A stretch of DNA of 64,000 nucleotides from contig NC_058523.1 in NCBI RefSeq assembly GCF_904849725.1, positions 109,122,189 through 109,186,188 on the forward strand, read 5' to 3'. The notes beneath the pieces were generated by a model, which was not told where the DNA came from, searched no databases, and saw only the letters and a program-made list of their open reading frames with translations. Origin of the DNA: Hordeum vulgare subsp. vulgare (lineage: Eukaryota; Streptophyta; Magnoliopsida; Poales; Poaceae). The position numbers and the translations under genes are program-made. This document shows, piece after piece, positions 35,990 through 47,858 of this stretch. Every line of letters begins with the position of its first letter. The stretch's first letter is position 1.

Positions 35990-36510
35990 ATGGCATCCCC
36001 AAAAGCCCCGAAGGTCAAGTTCTTCGAGAAGGTCATCAATCCCTACCTCCCGGGAGTGCTGCAACACCCTCAATCTATCGAGATGCATGAGGGGGTGCTG
36101 CACATTTGTGATGTTGAGGGGGCTAAGAACACCGGAAGCGTGGAGGCGAGGCTCGAAGGAATGGAGCAACAAGTCTTCAAGTGCCAATGGATGGTGGAAC
36201 GCAGACTCAACGCCAACCACATGATGATCACGAAGTTCACCAACAAGCACAAGATCGATGCCAATGACATCGGGAAGCACCTCTCCAGGCTCTATGATAG
36301 AATTGATCAGCTCCAAGCCCAGTTTATGACCTGCAAAACCAAAATTGTGAGTATGAGTATAGATTTCAATCAATATAGTTGGCTGCAGATTTGAGGATTC
36401 CAGAGACTCGATCATCTTTCCATGATGGAGCACCTATGCCTTGGAAGACGGAGGATCAAACCCAGGTTGCGACAACTCCACCACCATCACCTCTAAAGGA
36501 AGACAACTAA
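35990..36510 (+). pseudogene. Gypsy 2 extra ORF after pol, unlike that of Gypsy 1, C-terminus frameshifted
   Basis: It opens MASPKAPKVKFFEKVINPYL and continues 134 codons to TGA at 36392-36394. It has no membrane segment and is probably helical toward the end (HLSRLYDRIDQLQAQF). Beyond the stop another frame continues LRIPETRSSFHDGAPMPW, then TTPPPSPLKEDN and TAA at 36508-36510. That tail matches the Gypsy 1 end TPSPSKEDN. A 40-base AT-rich piece with GTGAGT and GCAG at the junction resembles an intron but is too short for a plant one, so a small insertion or frameshift is more likely. The first 130 residues share nothing obvious with the Gypsy 1 ORF. Confidence 0.6.
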
Positions 36511-38035
36511 GCACGGGTATGGGAAATCCCCTTGGCTTGTGCCAAGCATGGGGGAGTTGCCCCGGTATCGTATCACCATCACATCTTTTGCCTTTACCTT
36601 TTCTTAGTTCGATCCTTTTTGGTTTTATCTTTCTCTAGTAGAATAAAGTTCTTAGTGATCTAGGCTTGAGTTTTGCTTTGTGTCACCCCTGATGTATTCG
36701 AGATCGTGAGTCTTATAATAAAGAGTGTTTTAGTTAAGGGCCTTGCTTCATGCCATGATCTAAAGAAAAGAATGATAAAAGAACAAAAGCATGAAAGATC
36801 ATGTAATGATCTTATGGGAAGTGATGGCTTCACATATAAAAAGAATGTTGATTGAAACTTGTTGTGGATGTAGAAACGTAGACCTTGGTCATTGCTGCAA
36901 TTAATAGGAAGTAATAAAGAAAGAGAGGTTCACATATAAATATATCATCTTGGACACCATCTATGATTGTGAACACTCACTAAACTATTGCATGCTTAGA
37001 AGTAGATGTTGGACAAGGAAGACAACATAATGAATTATGTTTGCTTGGTTCCGAACAATGATTATATGACTAGAGATCCCTTAGCATGTGACGCTTGCTT
37101 CCACCTCATATCAGCCAAAACTTCCGCACCAAGTAGAGATACAACTTGTGCATCCATAAACCTTCAACCCAGTTTTGCCATGAGAGTCCACCATACCTAC
37201 CTATGTATTGAAGAATATCCCTCAAGTAAGTTGTCATCGGTGCAAGCAATAAAAATTGCTCCCTAAATATGTATGATCTATTAGTGTATCAAAAATAAGC
37301 TTTGTACGAACCTGTGATGAGGAAGACATAAAAGCGACAGACTGCATAATCAAGTTCTTTATCACACGAGGCAATATAAAGTGACGTTCCTCCACACTAA
37401 GAGGTCACACATACAAACCTCAAAAGCGCATGACAACCTCTGCTTCCCTCTGCGAAGGGCCTATCTTGTACCTTTACTTTTTGCCCTTGAAAGAGTCATG
37501 GTGATCTACACCAATTCCTTATTTCGCCTTTATCCTTGCTAACGTCATATGCTAGGGAAAGATCTATATTCATATGTCAACTTGGAAGTAAGTATTCATG
37601 AATTATTATTGTTGATATTACCCTTGAGGTAAATAGTTGGGAGGCGAAACTATAAGCCGCTATCTTTCTCTACGTTCGACTGAAACTTTGATCTCATGAG
37701 TACCACGTGAGTTGTAGCAACTGTAGAAGACGAAAGGATGATTGAGTATGTGTATTTGCTTTACAAGCTCTTATTTGACTCTTTCCGATGTTATGATAAA
37801 TTGCAATTGCTTCATTGACTAAAGGCTATTGGTTGTCAATTCTCAATAAGGTTCTTGATCCATACTTTACTTTGTGAAGGAATTATCACTTTAGCATAAG
37901 AGATTATATGATGATATTGTTGTTCTAACTATGATCATGATGCTGCATGTCCATATCTTGTTTTGTCGACCCCTCTCTCTCTAAACATGTGGGCATATTT
38001 ATTAATCTCGGTTTCCGCTTGAGGACAAGCGAAGT
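36511..38035. other. Gypsy 2 3' non-coding region
   Basis: About 1.5 kb, collinear with 20671-22257 of Gypsy 1. It begins GCACGGGTATGGGAAATCCC, where Gypsy 1 has GCATTGGTATGGGCAATTCC. No gene called. Confidence 0.6.
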
Positions 38036-38050
38036 CTAAGCTTGGGGAGT
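38036..38050 (+). other. Gypsy 2 polypurine tract
   Basis: CTAAGCTTGGGGAGT immediately before the 3' LTR. Confidence 0.75.
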
Positions 38051-39564
38051 TGATACGTCCATTTTGCATCATGCTTTTATGTTGATATTTATTGCTTTAT
38101 GGGCTGTTATTACACTTCACGGTACAATACTTATGCCTTTTCTCTCTTATTTTGCAAGGTTTACATGAAGAGGGAGAATGTCGGCAGCTGGAATTCTGGC
38201 CTGAAAAAGGAGTAAGTTTGAGATACCTATTCTGCGGAACTCCAAAAGCCGTGAAAATCAACGAGAAATTAATTTGGAATTTAAAAAAATACTAGGCGGA
38301 AGAATTACCAGAGGGGAGCCACCAGGAGGCCACAAGCATGCTAGGCGCAGCCTACCCCCCTGGTCGCGCCTAGGGGGCTTGTGGGCTCCCTGTTGGCCCT
38401 CTGGCTCCCCTCTTTTTCTATAAGGAGGGTTTCGTTCCAGAAAAATCGAGAGGAGGCTTTCGGGAGGAATCGCCGCCGCCACGAGGCGGAACTTGAGCAG
38501 AACCAATCTAGAGCTCCCGCAGGGTCGTCCTGCCGGGGAAACTTCCCTCCCGGAGGGGGAAATCGTCGCCATCATCATCACCAACACTCCTCCCATTGGA
38601 GGGGACTCATCACCATCAACATCTTCATCAGCACCATCTCATCTCCAAATCCTAGTTCGTCTCTTGTAACCAATCTCCGTCTCGCGACTCCGATTGGTAC
38701 TTGTAAGGTTGTTAGTAGTGTTAATTACTCTTTGTAGTTGATGCTAGTTGGATTACTCGATGGAAGATTATATGTTCAGATCCTTGATGCTATTCAATAC
38801 CTCTCTGGTCATGAACATAATTATGCTTTGTGAGTAGTTACTTTTGTTCCTGAGGACATGGGATAAGTCATGCTATAAGTAGTCATGTGAATTTGGTATA
38901 CGTTCGATATTTTGATGTGTTGTATGTTGTTTTTCCTCTAGTGGTGTTATGTGAACGTCGAATACATACCACTTCACCATTGTTTGGGCCTAGAGGAAGG
39001 CATTGGGAAGTAGTAAGTAGATGATGGGTTGCTAGAGTGACAGAAGCTTAAACCCTAGTTTATGCGTTGCTTCGTAAGGGGCTGATTTGGATCCACTAGT
39101 TTAATGCTATGGTTAGACTTTGTCTTAATTCTTCTTGCATAGTTGTAGATGCTTGCAAGAGGGGCTAATCATAAGTGGAATGTTTGTCCAAGTAAGGGCA
39201 GCACCCAAGCACCGGTCCACCCACATATCAAACTATCAAAGTAGCGAACGTGAATCATATGAACATGATGAAAACTAGCTTGACAGAAATTCCCATGTGT
39301 CCTCGGGAGCGCTTTACCTCCTATAAGAGTTTGTCCAGGCTTGTCCCTTGCTACAAAAGGGATTGGGCCATCTTGTTGCACTATTATTACTTGCTACTTG
39401 CTACGAATCATCTTACCACACAACTATCTGTTACCGATAATTTCAGTGCTTGCAGAGAATACCTTGCTGAAAACCACTTGTCGGATCCTTCTGCTCCTCG
39501 TTGGGTTCGACACTCTTACTTATCGAAAGGACTACGATAGATCTCCTACACTTGTGGGTCATCA
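38051..39564 (+). repeat. Gypsy 2 3' LTR
   Basis: 1514 bp, the partner of 29334-30823. It keeps the complete GC-rich hairpin at about 38318-38405, followed by TTTTTCTATAAGGAGG as TATA-like element. Confidence 0.93.
38318..38405. promoter_or_regulatory. GC-rich hairpin in Gypsy 2 3' LTR
   Basis: GCCACAAGC...AGGCGCAGCC / GGTCGCGCCT...GCTTGTGGGC arms, with outer GAGGGGAGCC/GGCTCCCCTC. CTATAAG follows within about 15 bases. Confidence 0.68.
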
Positions 39565-39569
39565 TTATC

Positions 39570-41040
39570 TTGCGTAGAACACAAAAGGTTTTGTGGATGG
39601 TGATGTTCGATTTGCTGCCCTCCTTAGTCTTTTCTCGATTCGGCGGTATTATTGGATTGAAGCGGCCCGAACCGACATAACTCGTACGCTTACGAGAGAC
39701 TGGTTTCATCGACTGACATGCAACCTCGTTGCATAAAGATGACTGGCGAGTGCTTGTTTCTTCAACTTTATTTGAATTGGTTTTGACCGAGGCGGTCCTT
39801 GGAGAGGTTAAATAGCAATTTGCACATCTCCGTTGTGGTTTCTGTGTAAGTAAGATGCGATCATACTAGATACCATAGCTGCCACGTAAAACATGCAACA
39901 ACAAATTAGAGGACGTCTAACTTGTTTTTGCAGGGTATGCTTGTGATATGATATGGCCAATGACGTAATGTGATATATTGGATGTATGAGATGATCATGT
40001 TGTAATAGTTAATATTGACTTGCACGTTGATGCTATGACAACCGGCAGGAGCCATAGGGTTGTCTTTAAACTAACGTTTGTGTTTGTAGGTGTGTTTACT
40101 ATATTGCTAGGTCGTAGCTTTAGTAGCAATCGATCATGATGATGGAGATCATGGTGTGGCGGCGGTGACCAGAAGATCATGCCGGTGCTTTGGTGATGGA
40201 GATCAAGAAGCACAAGATGATGGCCATATCATGTCACTTATGAATTGCATGTGATGTTAATCCTTTTATGCACCTTATTTTTCTTAGAACGACGGTAGCA
40301 TTATAAGGTGATCTCTCACTAAAAATTTCAAGACGAAATTGTGTTCTCCCTGACTGTGCACAGTTGCGACAGTTCGTCATTTCGAGACACCACGTGATGA
40401 TCGGGTGTGATAGACTCAACGTTCCCATAAAACGGGTGCAAAATAGTTGCACACGCGGAACACTCGGGTTAAGATTGACGAGCCTAGCATGTGCATACAT
40501 GGCCTCGGAACACATGAGACCAAAAGGTCGAGCATGAATCGTATAGTTGATATGATTAGCATAGAGATGCTTACCACTGAAACTATTCTCAACTCACGTG
40601 ATGATCGGACTTGAGTTAGTGAATTTGGATCATGTACCACTCAAATGACTAGAGAGATGTAGTTTTTCAGTCGGAGTTTAGCAAGTAATTTGATTAGTTA
40701 AACTCTAATTATCTTGGACATAGTCAAAAGGTCTTTGCAAATTATGATGTAGCTTGCGCTATAGCTCTACTGTTTTTATATGTTCCTAGAGAAAATTTAG
40801 TTGAAAGATGATAGTGGAAATTTTGCGGACTGAGTCCGTAAAACTGAGGATTGTCCTCATTGCTGCGTAGAAGGCTTATGTCCTTAATGCACCACTCGGT
40901 GTGCTGCACCTCGAGCGTCGTCTGTGGATGTTGCGAACATCTGACATACACGTTTTTGATGACTACATGATAGTTCAGTGCATAATACTTAATGGCTTAG
41001 AAGCAAGGCGCTGAAGATGTTTTGAAACGTCACGGAACAT
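39570..41040 (+). other. Copia 2 leader, no sense gene
   Basis: This continues the Copia 2 leader after Gypsy 2 (GTAGAACACAAAAG follows the TSD, as in the Copia 1 leader). There is no sense ORF. An antisense ORF (39443-39709) resembles the one in the Copia 1 leader. Confidence 0.6.
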
Positions 41041-44000
41041 AAGAGATGTTCTAAGATATGAAATTGAGATTTCATGCTCGTGCCCTTGTTGACAGGTATG
41101 AGACTTCTGACAAGATTCTTTGTCTACAAAGTAAAGGAGAAAAGCTCAATCATTGCGCATGTTCTCAGATTGTCTGAGTACAACAATCGCTTGAATCAAG
41201 TGGGAGTTAATCTTCCAGATGAGATAGTGATGGTTCTCCAAAGTTACTTCCACTAAGCTGCTAGAGCTTCGTGATGAACTATAACATATCAAGGATATAT
41301 ATGATGATCCTTGAGCAATTCACAATGTTTGACACTGTGAAAGTAGAAATCAAGAAGGAGCATCAATTGTTGATGGTTAGTAAAACCACTAGTGTCAAGA
41401 AGGGCAAGGGCTAGAAGGGATACTTCATGAAACGGAAAACTAGTTGTTGCTCTAATGAAGAAACCTAAGATTGAACCCAAACCCGAGACTAAGTGCTTCT
41501 GTTATGAGGGGAACTATCACTGAGGTGGAGCTACCCTAGATACTTGGTAGATGAGAAGGCTGGCTAAGTCAACAGAAGTATATTTGATATACATGATATT
41601 AATGTGTACTTTACTAGTACTCCTAGTAGAACGAGGGTATTAGATACCGGTTCGATTGCTAAGTGATTAGTAACTTGAAATAAAAGCTACAGAATAAACA
41701 GATACTAGCTAAAGGCGAGGTGATGATCAGTGTTGGAAGTGTTTCCAAGGTTGATGTGATCAAACATCGCACGCTCCCTCTACCATCGGGATTGGTGTTA
41801 AACCTAAATAATTGTTATTTGGTGTTTGCATTGAGCATGAACATGATTGGATCGTGTTTATTGCAATACGATTATTCATTTAAAGAGAATAATGGTTATT
41901 CTATTTGCTTGAATAATTACCTTCAATGGTTTATTGAATCTCGATCGTAGTGTTACACATGTTCATAATATTGGTGCCAAAAGATACAAAGTAATAATGA
42001 TAGTACCACTTACTTGTGGCACTGCCACTTGAGTCATGTTGGTATAGAATGCATCAAGAAGCTCCATGCTGATGGATCTTTGTACTCACTCATTTTTGAA
42101 ACGTTTGAGACATGCAAACCATACCTGTTGGTATAAACGCATGAAGAAACTCCATGCAGATGGATCGTTTGGACTCACTTGATTTTGTATCACTTCAGAC
42201 ATGCAAAATCATACCACATGGAACAAGAAAGTAACTTGTTGGATGCAATACATTTTTTATGTGTGCAGTCCAATGAGTGATGAGGCACGCAGTGGATATC
42301 GTTATGTTCTTACTTCACTGACGACTTGAGTAGATACAGTAGTATTTACTTGATGAATCACAAGTCTGAAATATTGAAAGGTTCAAAGCTATTTCAGAGT
42401 GAAGATCGTCGTGACAAGAGGATAAACTGTCAACGATATGATCATAGAGATGAATATCTGAGTTGCGAGTTTTGGTACACAGTTGCGACAATGTGGAAAT
42501 TGTTTCACAATTCATGCCACCTGGAACACCATAGTGCGATGGTGTGTCCGAACGTCATAGCCGCGCCCTATTTGATATGGTGCATACTATGATGTCTCTT
42601 ATCGAATTACCACTATCGTTTATGGGTTATGCATTAGAGACAACTGCATTGACTTTAAATAGGGCACCGCGTATTTCTGTTGAGATGACACAGTATAGAC
42701 TATGGTTTAGAGAAACCAAAGCTGTTATTTCTTAAAAATTTGGGGCTGCGATGCTTATGTGAAAAAGTTTCAGTCTGATAAGCTCGAACCCAAAGCGGAT
42801 AAATGCATCTTCATAGGATATCCAAAACAGTTGGGTACATCTCCTATCTCAGATCTGGAAGCAAAGTGTTTGTTTCTAGAAACGCGTCCTTTCTTGAGGA
42901 AAGGTTTCTCTCAAAAGAATTGAGTGAGAGGGTGGTGGAACTTGATGAGGTTAGTGAACTGTCACTTCAAGCAGTGTGTAGCAGGGCGCAGGAAGTTGTT
43001 CATGCGGCACCTACACCAATTGAAGTGGAAACTGATGATGGTGATCATTGAGCTTCGGATCAAGTTACTGCAAACCTCGTAGGTCGACAAGGTCGCGTAC
43101 TACAGAGTGGTACGGTAACCCTGTCTTGGAGGTCATGTTGTTGAACAATAATGAACCTACGAGCTATGGAGAAGCGATGGTGGGCCGGGATTCCGACAAA
43201 TGGCTGCAGGCCATGAAATCCGAGAGAGGATTCATGTATAAAACAAAGTGTAGACTTTGGAAGAACTACTTGATGGTCGTAGGACTGTTAAGTAAAGATG
43301 GATCTTTAAAGAGAAGGCATACGATGATGGTGAAAGGTCACCATTAAGAAAAGCTCGACTTGTCGCAAGGATGTTTCCGACAAGTTCAAAAGGTTGACTA
43401 TGATGAGACTTTCTCACTCGTAGCGATGCTAAAAGTCTGTTGGAATTATGTTAGTAGTTGCTGCATTATTTATGAAATATTGCACATAGGATGTCAAAAC
43501 ATTGTTTCCTCGACGGTTTCCTTGAGGAAAGGTTGTATGTGATACAACCATAAGATTTTGTCGATCCTAAGGATACTAACAAGTATGCAAGCTCCAACGA
43601 TCCTTCTATGGACTGGTGCAAGCATCTCGGAGTTGGAATATACGCTTTGATGAGATGATCAAAGCTTTTTGGTTTGTACAAGGTTTATGAGAAACTTGTA
43701 TTTCCAAAGAAATGAGTGGGAGCACTATAGAATTTCTGCTAAGTATATGTGGTTGACATATTGTTGATCGGAAGTAATGTAGAATTTCTGTGAAGCATAA
43801 AAGGTTGTTTGAAAGGAGTTTTTCAAAGGAAGACCTGGATAGAGCTATTTGAATATTGAGAATCAAGATCTATAGAGATAGCTCAAAACGCTTAAATAGA
43901 ACTTTCAAATGAAATGTATGCCTTGACAAGTTTTTGAAGGAGTTTAAAATAGATCGGCAAAGAAGGAGTTCTTGGCTATGTTGTAAGGTGTGAATTTGAG

Positions 44001-44380
44001 TAAGACTCAAAAGCCTGACCACGGCAGAAGAAAGAGAAAGGACGAAGGTCGTCCCCTATTCCTTATCCATAGACTCTAAAGTATGCCATGTTGTGTACCG
44101 CACCTAGTGTGTGCCTTGCCACAAGTCTGTTAAGAGGTACAGAGAGTGATGCAAGATTAAATCACTGAACAACGGTCAAAGTTATCCTTAGTAACTAATG
44201 GACTAAGGAAATTTTCTCGATTATGTAGGTGGTTAAAGAGTTCGTCGTAAAGGGTTATGTCGATGCAAGCTTTGACACTAATCCGAATAACTCTGAGTAG
44301 TAAAAACGGATTCGTATAGTAGAGTAGATATTTGGAGTATTTCCGAATAGCACATAGTAGCAGCATCTATAAGATGACAT
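41041..44380 (+). pseudogene. Copia 2 gag-pol, heavily degraded
   Basis: Only short open pieces remain, in order: gag (SSIIAHVLRLSEYNNRLNQV near 41140), pre-integrase/protease region (PLPSGLVLNLNNCYLVFALS near 41790), integrase (SLIELPLSFMGYALETTALT near 42600), the linker and RT start (TSYGEAMVGRDSDKWLQAMK near 43160), and traces of RT such as VDYDETFSLVAMLK near 43395. Numerous frameshifts and stops separate them. The order matches Copia 1, so this is the same kind of polyprotein in an advanced state of decay. Confidence 0.85.
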
Positions 44381-44528
44381 AAAGATTTGTAAAGCACACA
44401 TGGATCTGAAAGATTCAAAACCGTTGACAAAAACCTCTCTCACGAGCAAGGCGTGATCAAACCCCAAAACTATATGGGTGTTGGATTCGTTGAAATCACA
44501 TGGTGATGTGAACTAGATTATTGACTCT

Positions 44529-44543
44529 AGTGCAAGTGGAGAC
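44529..44543 (+). other. Copia 2 polypurine tract
   Basis: AGTGCAAGTGGAGAC next to the 3' LTR; one G shorter than in Copia 1. Confidence 0.7.
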
Positions 44544-46335
44544 TCTTGGAAATATGCCCTAGAGGCAATAATAAATTGGTTATTATTATATTTCTTTATT
44601 CGTGATAATCGTTTATTATCCATGCTATAATTGTATTGATTGGAAACTCAAATACATGTGTGGATACATAGACAAAACACTGTCCCTAGTAAGCCTCTAG
44701 TTGACTAGCTCGTTGATCAAAGATGGTCAAGGTTTCCTAACCATAGAAAAGTGTTGTCACTTGATAACGGGATCACATCATTAGGAGAATCATGTGATGG
44801 ACAAGACCCAAACTATGAACGTAGCATATTGATCGTGTCATTTTATTGCTATTGTTTTCTGCGTGTCAAGTATTTATTCCTAGGACCATGAGATCATATA
44901 ACTCACTAGCACCGGAGGAATACCTTGTGTGCATCAAACATCGCAACGTAACTGGGTGACTATAAAGGTGCTCTACAGGTATCTCCGAAGGTGTCCATTG
45001 AGTTAGTACGGATCAAGACTGGGATTTGTCACTCCGTGTGACGGAGAGGTATCTCGGGGCCCACTCGGTAATACAACATCACACACAAGCCTTGCAAGCA
45101 ATGTGACTAACTGTAAGTCACGGGATCATGTATATTACGGAACGAGTAAATAGACTTGCCGGTAACGAGATTAAAATAGGTATGCGGATACCGACGAGCG
45201 AATCTCGGGCAAGTAACATACCGAAGGATAAAAGGAATGACATACGGGATTATAAGAATCCTTGACACTAAGGTTTAACCGATAAGATCTTCGGAGAATA
45301 TGTAGGATCCAATATGGGCATCCAGGTCCCGCAATTGGATATTGACGGAGGAGTCCCTCGGGGCATGTCTACATAGTTCCCGAACCCGCACGGTCTGCAC
45401 ACTTAAGGTTCGGTGATATTTAATATAGTTGAGTTATATGTGTGGTTACTGAATGTTGTTCGGAGTCCCGGATGAGATCACGGACGTCACGAGAATGGTC
45501 CGGAAACGAAGATTGATATATAGGATGGTTTCATTTGGTCACCGGAAAGTTTCGGGCAATTTCGGCAGTGTACCGGGAGTGACGAATGGGTTCGGGGATT
45601 TTACCGGGAGGGGCCCACCCACCCGGGAGTGAGCCCAAGGCACTAGGGTGGCGCCACAGGTCCTTAGTGGGCTGGTGGAGTCAGTCCAAGGGGCCCATGG
45701 CGCCACATAAGAAAATACCAAAGGAAAATAAAAGAATAGGGAAAGAGGGAGGTGGGAAGGAAGGGGAGGACTCCTCCTTCCCAAACCGAATTGGAGGAGG
45801 AGTCCTCCCTTGGCCGGCGCATCCTTGAAGCCTTGTGCCTCAAGGCTATCCCTCCCACTCCCTCCTATATATATTGGTGGTTTAGGGCTGATTTGAGACA
45901 CAACTTTGTCACGTGCAACTCAAACCTATACCACGTAGTTTTACCTCTAGATCGGATTTCTGCGGAGCTCGGGCGGAGCCCTCCAGGAGTAGATCGTCAC
46001 CACCACCGGAGCGTTGTCACGCTGCCGGAGAACTCATCTACTTCTCTGTCTTGCTTGCTGGATCAAGAAGGCCGAGATCATCGTTGAGTTGTACGTGTGC
46101 TGAACGCGGAGGTGCCGTCCGTTCGGCGCTAGATCGAAACAGATCGTGGGACGGTTCGTGGGACGGTTCGAGGGACGTGAAGACGTTCCACTACACAACC
46201 GCGTTTCTTAACGCTTCCTTCTGTGTGATCTACAAGGGTACGTACATCCAAATCTCCTCTCGTAGATGGACATCACCATGATAGGTTTTCGTGTGCGTTG
46301 GAAATTTTTTGTTTCCCATGCAACGTTCCCCAACA
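44544..46335 (+). repeat. Copia 2 3' LTR
   Basis: 1792 bp. It begins TCTTGGAAATATG instead of TGTTGGAAATATG, a point change in the terminal dinucleotide, and ends CCCCAACA before the TSD GAATG. Confidence 0.92.
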
Positions 46336-46696
46336 GAATGATGGTATGTCTTTGCATGATCTATAAGGAAAGCCTTTGTATGATTTTTATTCTCAGTATT
46401 ACATTTTCTAGGGACCGATTTAGACTGGATGATCTACTAGTTTTGGGGCTGACTAGTTTGAACAATTAAAAATTGATGGGTACTCAAAGTAAATTCCCAC
46501 CCAAATGGCGACAGATTATTTGTTATTTTCAAGCAACCAGACAAAAGGTCTATTTTCTAAGCATTGCCTGAAATTAGAACAGTCGGTTTCTTTCTGAAAA
46601 ATATCATGACGGTTTACATGGATAAGATGTTTTGGTATTTTGCTCAGTGAGAAATTCATCTTTGTTCAACTTTTCATTTGTGTTCTCTAAACGCGG

Positions 46697-46947
46697 GTCC
46701 TGATTCTGAATGAAGAGAGTGAATCTCGAATTGTAAATATGGTATCACCCCTCACAGAAGCTTGTCAAGGAATGGGGTTTGTTATAGGCCTTAGCGACCC
46801 AAATAAGCAAAGACAAAGTGCTCTTGTTCTCTTGTTGAAATCTGGTCAAATCTGTTTATACGATGATTCAGAAATTGAGCGCTACCTCCTTCAATCTCAG
46901 TCCAGATCACCACCAACACTTCCAAGACATTCATTTGTGAAACAACG
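46697..46947 (+). pseudogene. Tomosyn-like fragment, exon C left part
   Basis: Reads VLILNEESESRIVNMVSPLT, then EACQGMGFVIGLSDPNKQ, LLKSGQICLYDDSEIERYLL and SPPTLPRHSFVKQ. It continues the WD40 protein of 26546-27214 after an intron into which Copia 2 inserted. The expected AG acceptor is GG here (ACGCGG before GTCCTG), so splicing may be lost. The exon is cut at 46947 by the SIRE-type element and resumes at 59345 in the same frame. Confidence 0.72.
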
Positions 46948-47270
46948 TGTTGAGGCATAATTTATGCGTAAGTAATTTTGGTGATTGATGACAGTACCAT
47001 ACAGGACTAATCGTGTGTGTCAAGGTTTCAGGCAACATTCGTCAACGGCACAAGACGACACGACTCCTCTCTTCGGGAACGGAAGCACGACGCTATCCTA
47101 GATTCTCTTCATTTGAGTCATAGGAAAGCCGTACTATTAAGAGGGGATCCGTAGTGGAAAGGTTTGGGTGGAATCTATCTTTGCTCACGCACACCTCTAT
47201 TTTCTCCCTTTCCTTTATCCTTGGAGCGGCCCTCGCCTGTTTGTTCTTCGCGTCTTGGCAAAATGGTCCC

Positions 47271-47805
47271 CAGCGGTGGTACCGCTGGTCCCAGCGGTAG
47301 TACCGCTGGACTACCAGCGGTAGTACCGCTGTATCCAGCGGTAGTACCGCTGGCTGGCGGTAGTACCGCCCCTGTTCAGCGGTAGTACCGCTGGCCAGCG
47401 GTAGTACCGCCCCTCGTCAACGGTAGTACCGCTCCAGGTGCCCTGTTCCACCTGCCTAGCGGTAGTTCGTGGACGGACCCTTTTGCGAAGACTTTCTCGG
47501 CGGTAGTAGTGTTTATACACTACCAAGGGCCAGCGGTAGTACCGCTGCTCCAGCGGTAGTACCGCTGGAAGCCCCAGCGGTAGTACCGCCGGTTCCAGCG
47601 GTAGTACCGCTGGAGGCCCCAGCGGTAGTACCGCTGCATGCAGCGGTAGTACCGCCAGACAGCGGTAGTACCGCTCCTTCCCAGCGGTAGTACCGCCGGT
47701 TCCAGCGGTAGTACCGCTGGAGGCCCCAGCGGTAGTACCGCTGCATGCAGCGGTAGTACCGCCAGACAGCGGTAGTACCGCTCCTTCCCAGCGGTAGTAC
47801 CGCTG
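47271..47805 (+). repeat. Array of 15-bp palindromes AGCGGTAGTACCGCT in 5' LTR
   Basis: About 21 complete and 2 damaged units, with spacers of 2-12 bases. Each unit is a 7-bp-arm palindrome around one central base, which is G in every complete unit on the plus strand. A higher-order block of about 105 bp (five units) is present twice here and once in the 3' LTR. ORFs reading through it on both strands are low-complexity artefacts. Confidence 0.92.
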
Positions 47806-47850
47806 GATCTCGGGCAGAGAGTGGGAAAACGGTCTGAATTTTCCCCCCAC

Positions 47851-47858
47851 TATATAAA
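47851..47858 (+). promoter_or_regulatory. LTR TATA box, SIRE-type element
   Basis: CCCCACTATATAAAGGGTTC, about 45 bases after the palindrome array; repeated at 58597-58604 in the 3' LTR. Confidence 0.75.

Larger units (their letters stand above)
29334..39564 (+). mobile_element. Gypsy LTR retrotransposon 2, Athila-type, nested in Copia 2
   Basis: The element is bounded by a perfect 5-bp duplication TTATC (29329-29333 and 39565-39569). LTRs begin TGATACGTCCATTTTGCATC and end GGGTCATCA, like Gypsy 1. Its pol is close to Gypsy 1 along its length, yet its extra ORF is different. The coding region is broken by one frameshift and four nonsense codons. The host leader is restored exactly when the element and one TSD are removed. 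Confidence 0.93.
27478..46335 (+). mobile_element. Copia LTR retrotransposon 2, BARE/Angela group, interrupted by Gypsy 2, coding region heavily decayed
   Basis: The element is bounded by a perfect 5-bp duplication GAATG (27473-27477 and 46336-46340). LTRs begin TGTTGGAAATATGCCCTAGA (the right copy reads TCTTGG) and end CCCAACA. It lies in the intron between tomosyn exons B and C. Gypsy 2 is inserted only 36 bp downstream of the 5' LTR. LTRs differ by roughly 4% by eye, but gag-pol is far more damaged than in Copia 1. Confidence 0.92.

Noticed and set aside
36346..36390. Intron in the Gypsy 2 extra ORF (GTGAGT...GCAG)
   Set aside because: About 40 bases is below the size of plant introns, and the strongest donor gives an immediate stop; a small insertion or frameshift is more likely.
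47129..47150. Helitron-like word TACTATTAAGAGGGGATCC
   Set aside because: It is inside the SIRE-type LTR and present in both LTRs, with no preceding TC terminus; chance resemblance.
47271..47805. CRISPR-like array of short palindromic repeats
   Set aside because: Spacers are 2-12 bases, repeated and non-unique; the array lies in a plant LTR and has no cas genes.
47311..47850. 179-codon minus-strand ORF and similar ORFs in the palindrome arrays
   Set aside because: Low-complexity translations of the 15-bp repeat (GTTAG, RYYRW patterns) open on both strands.
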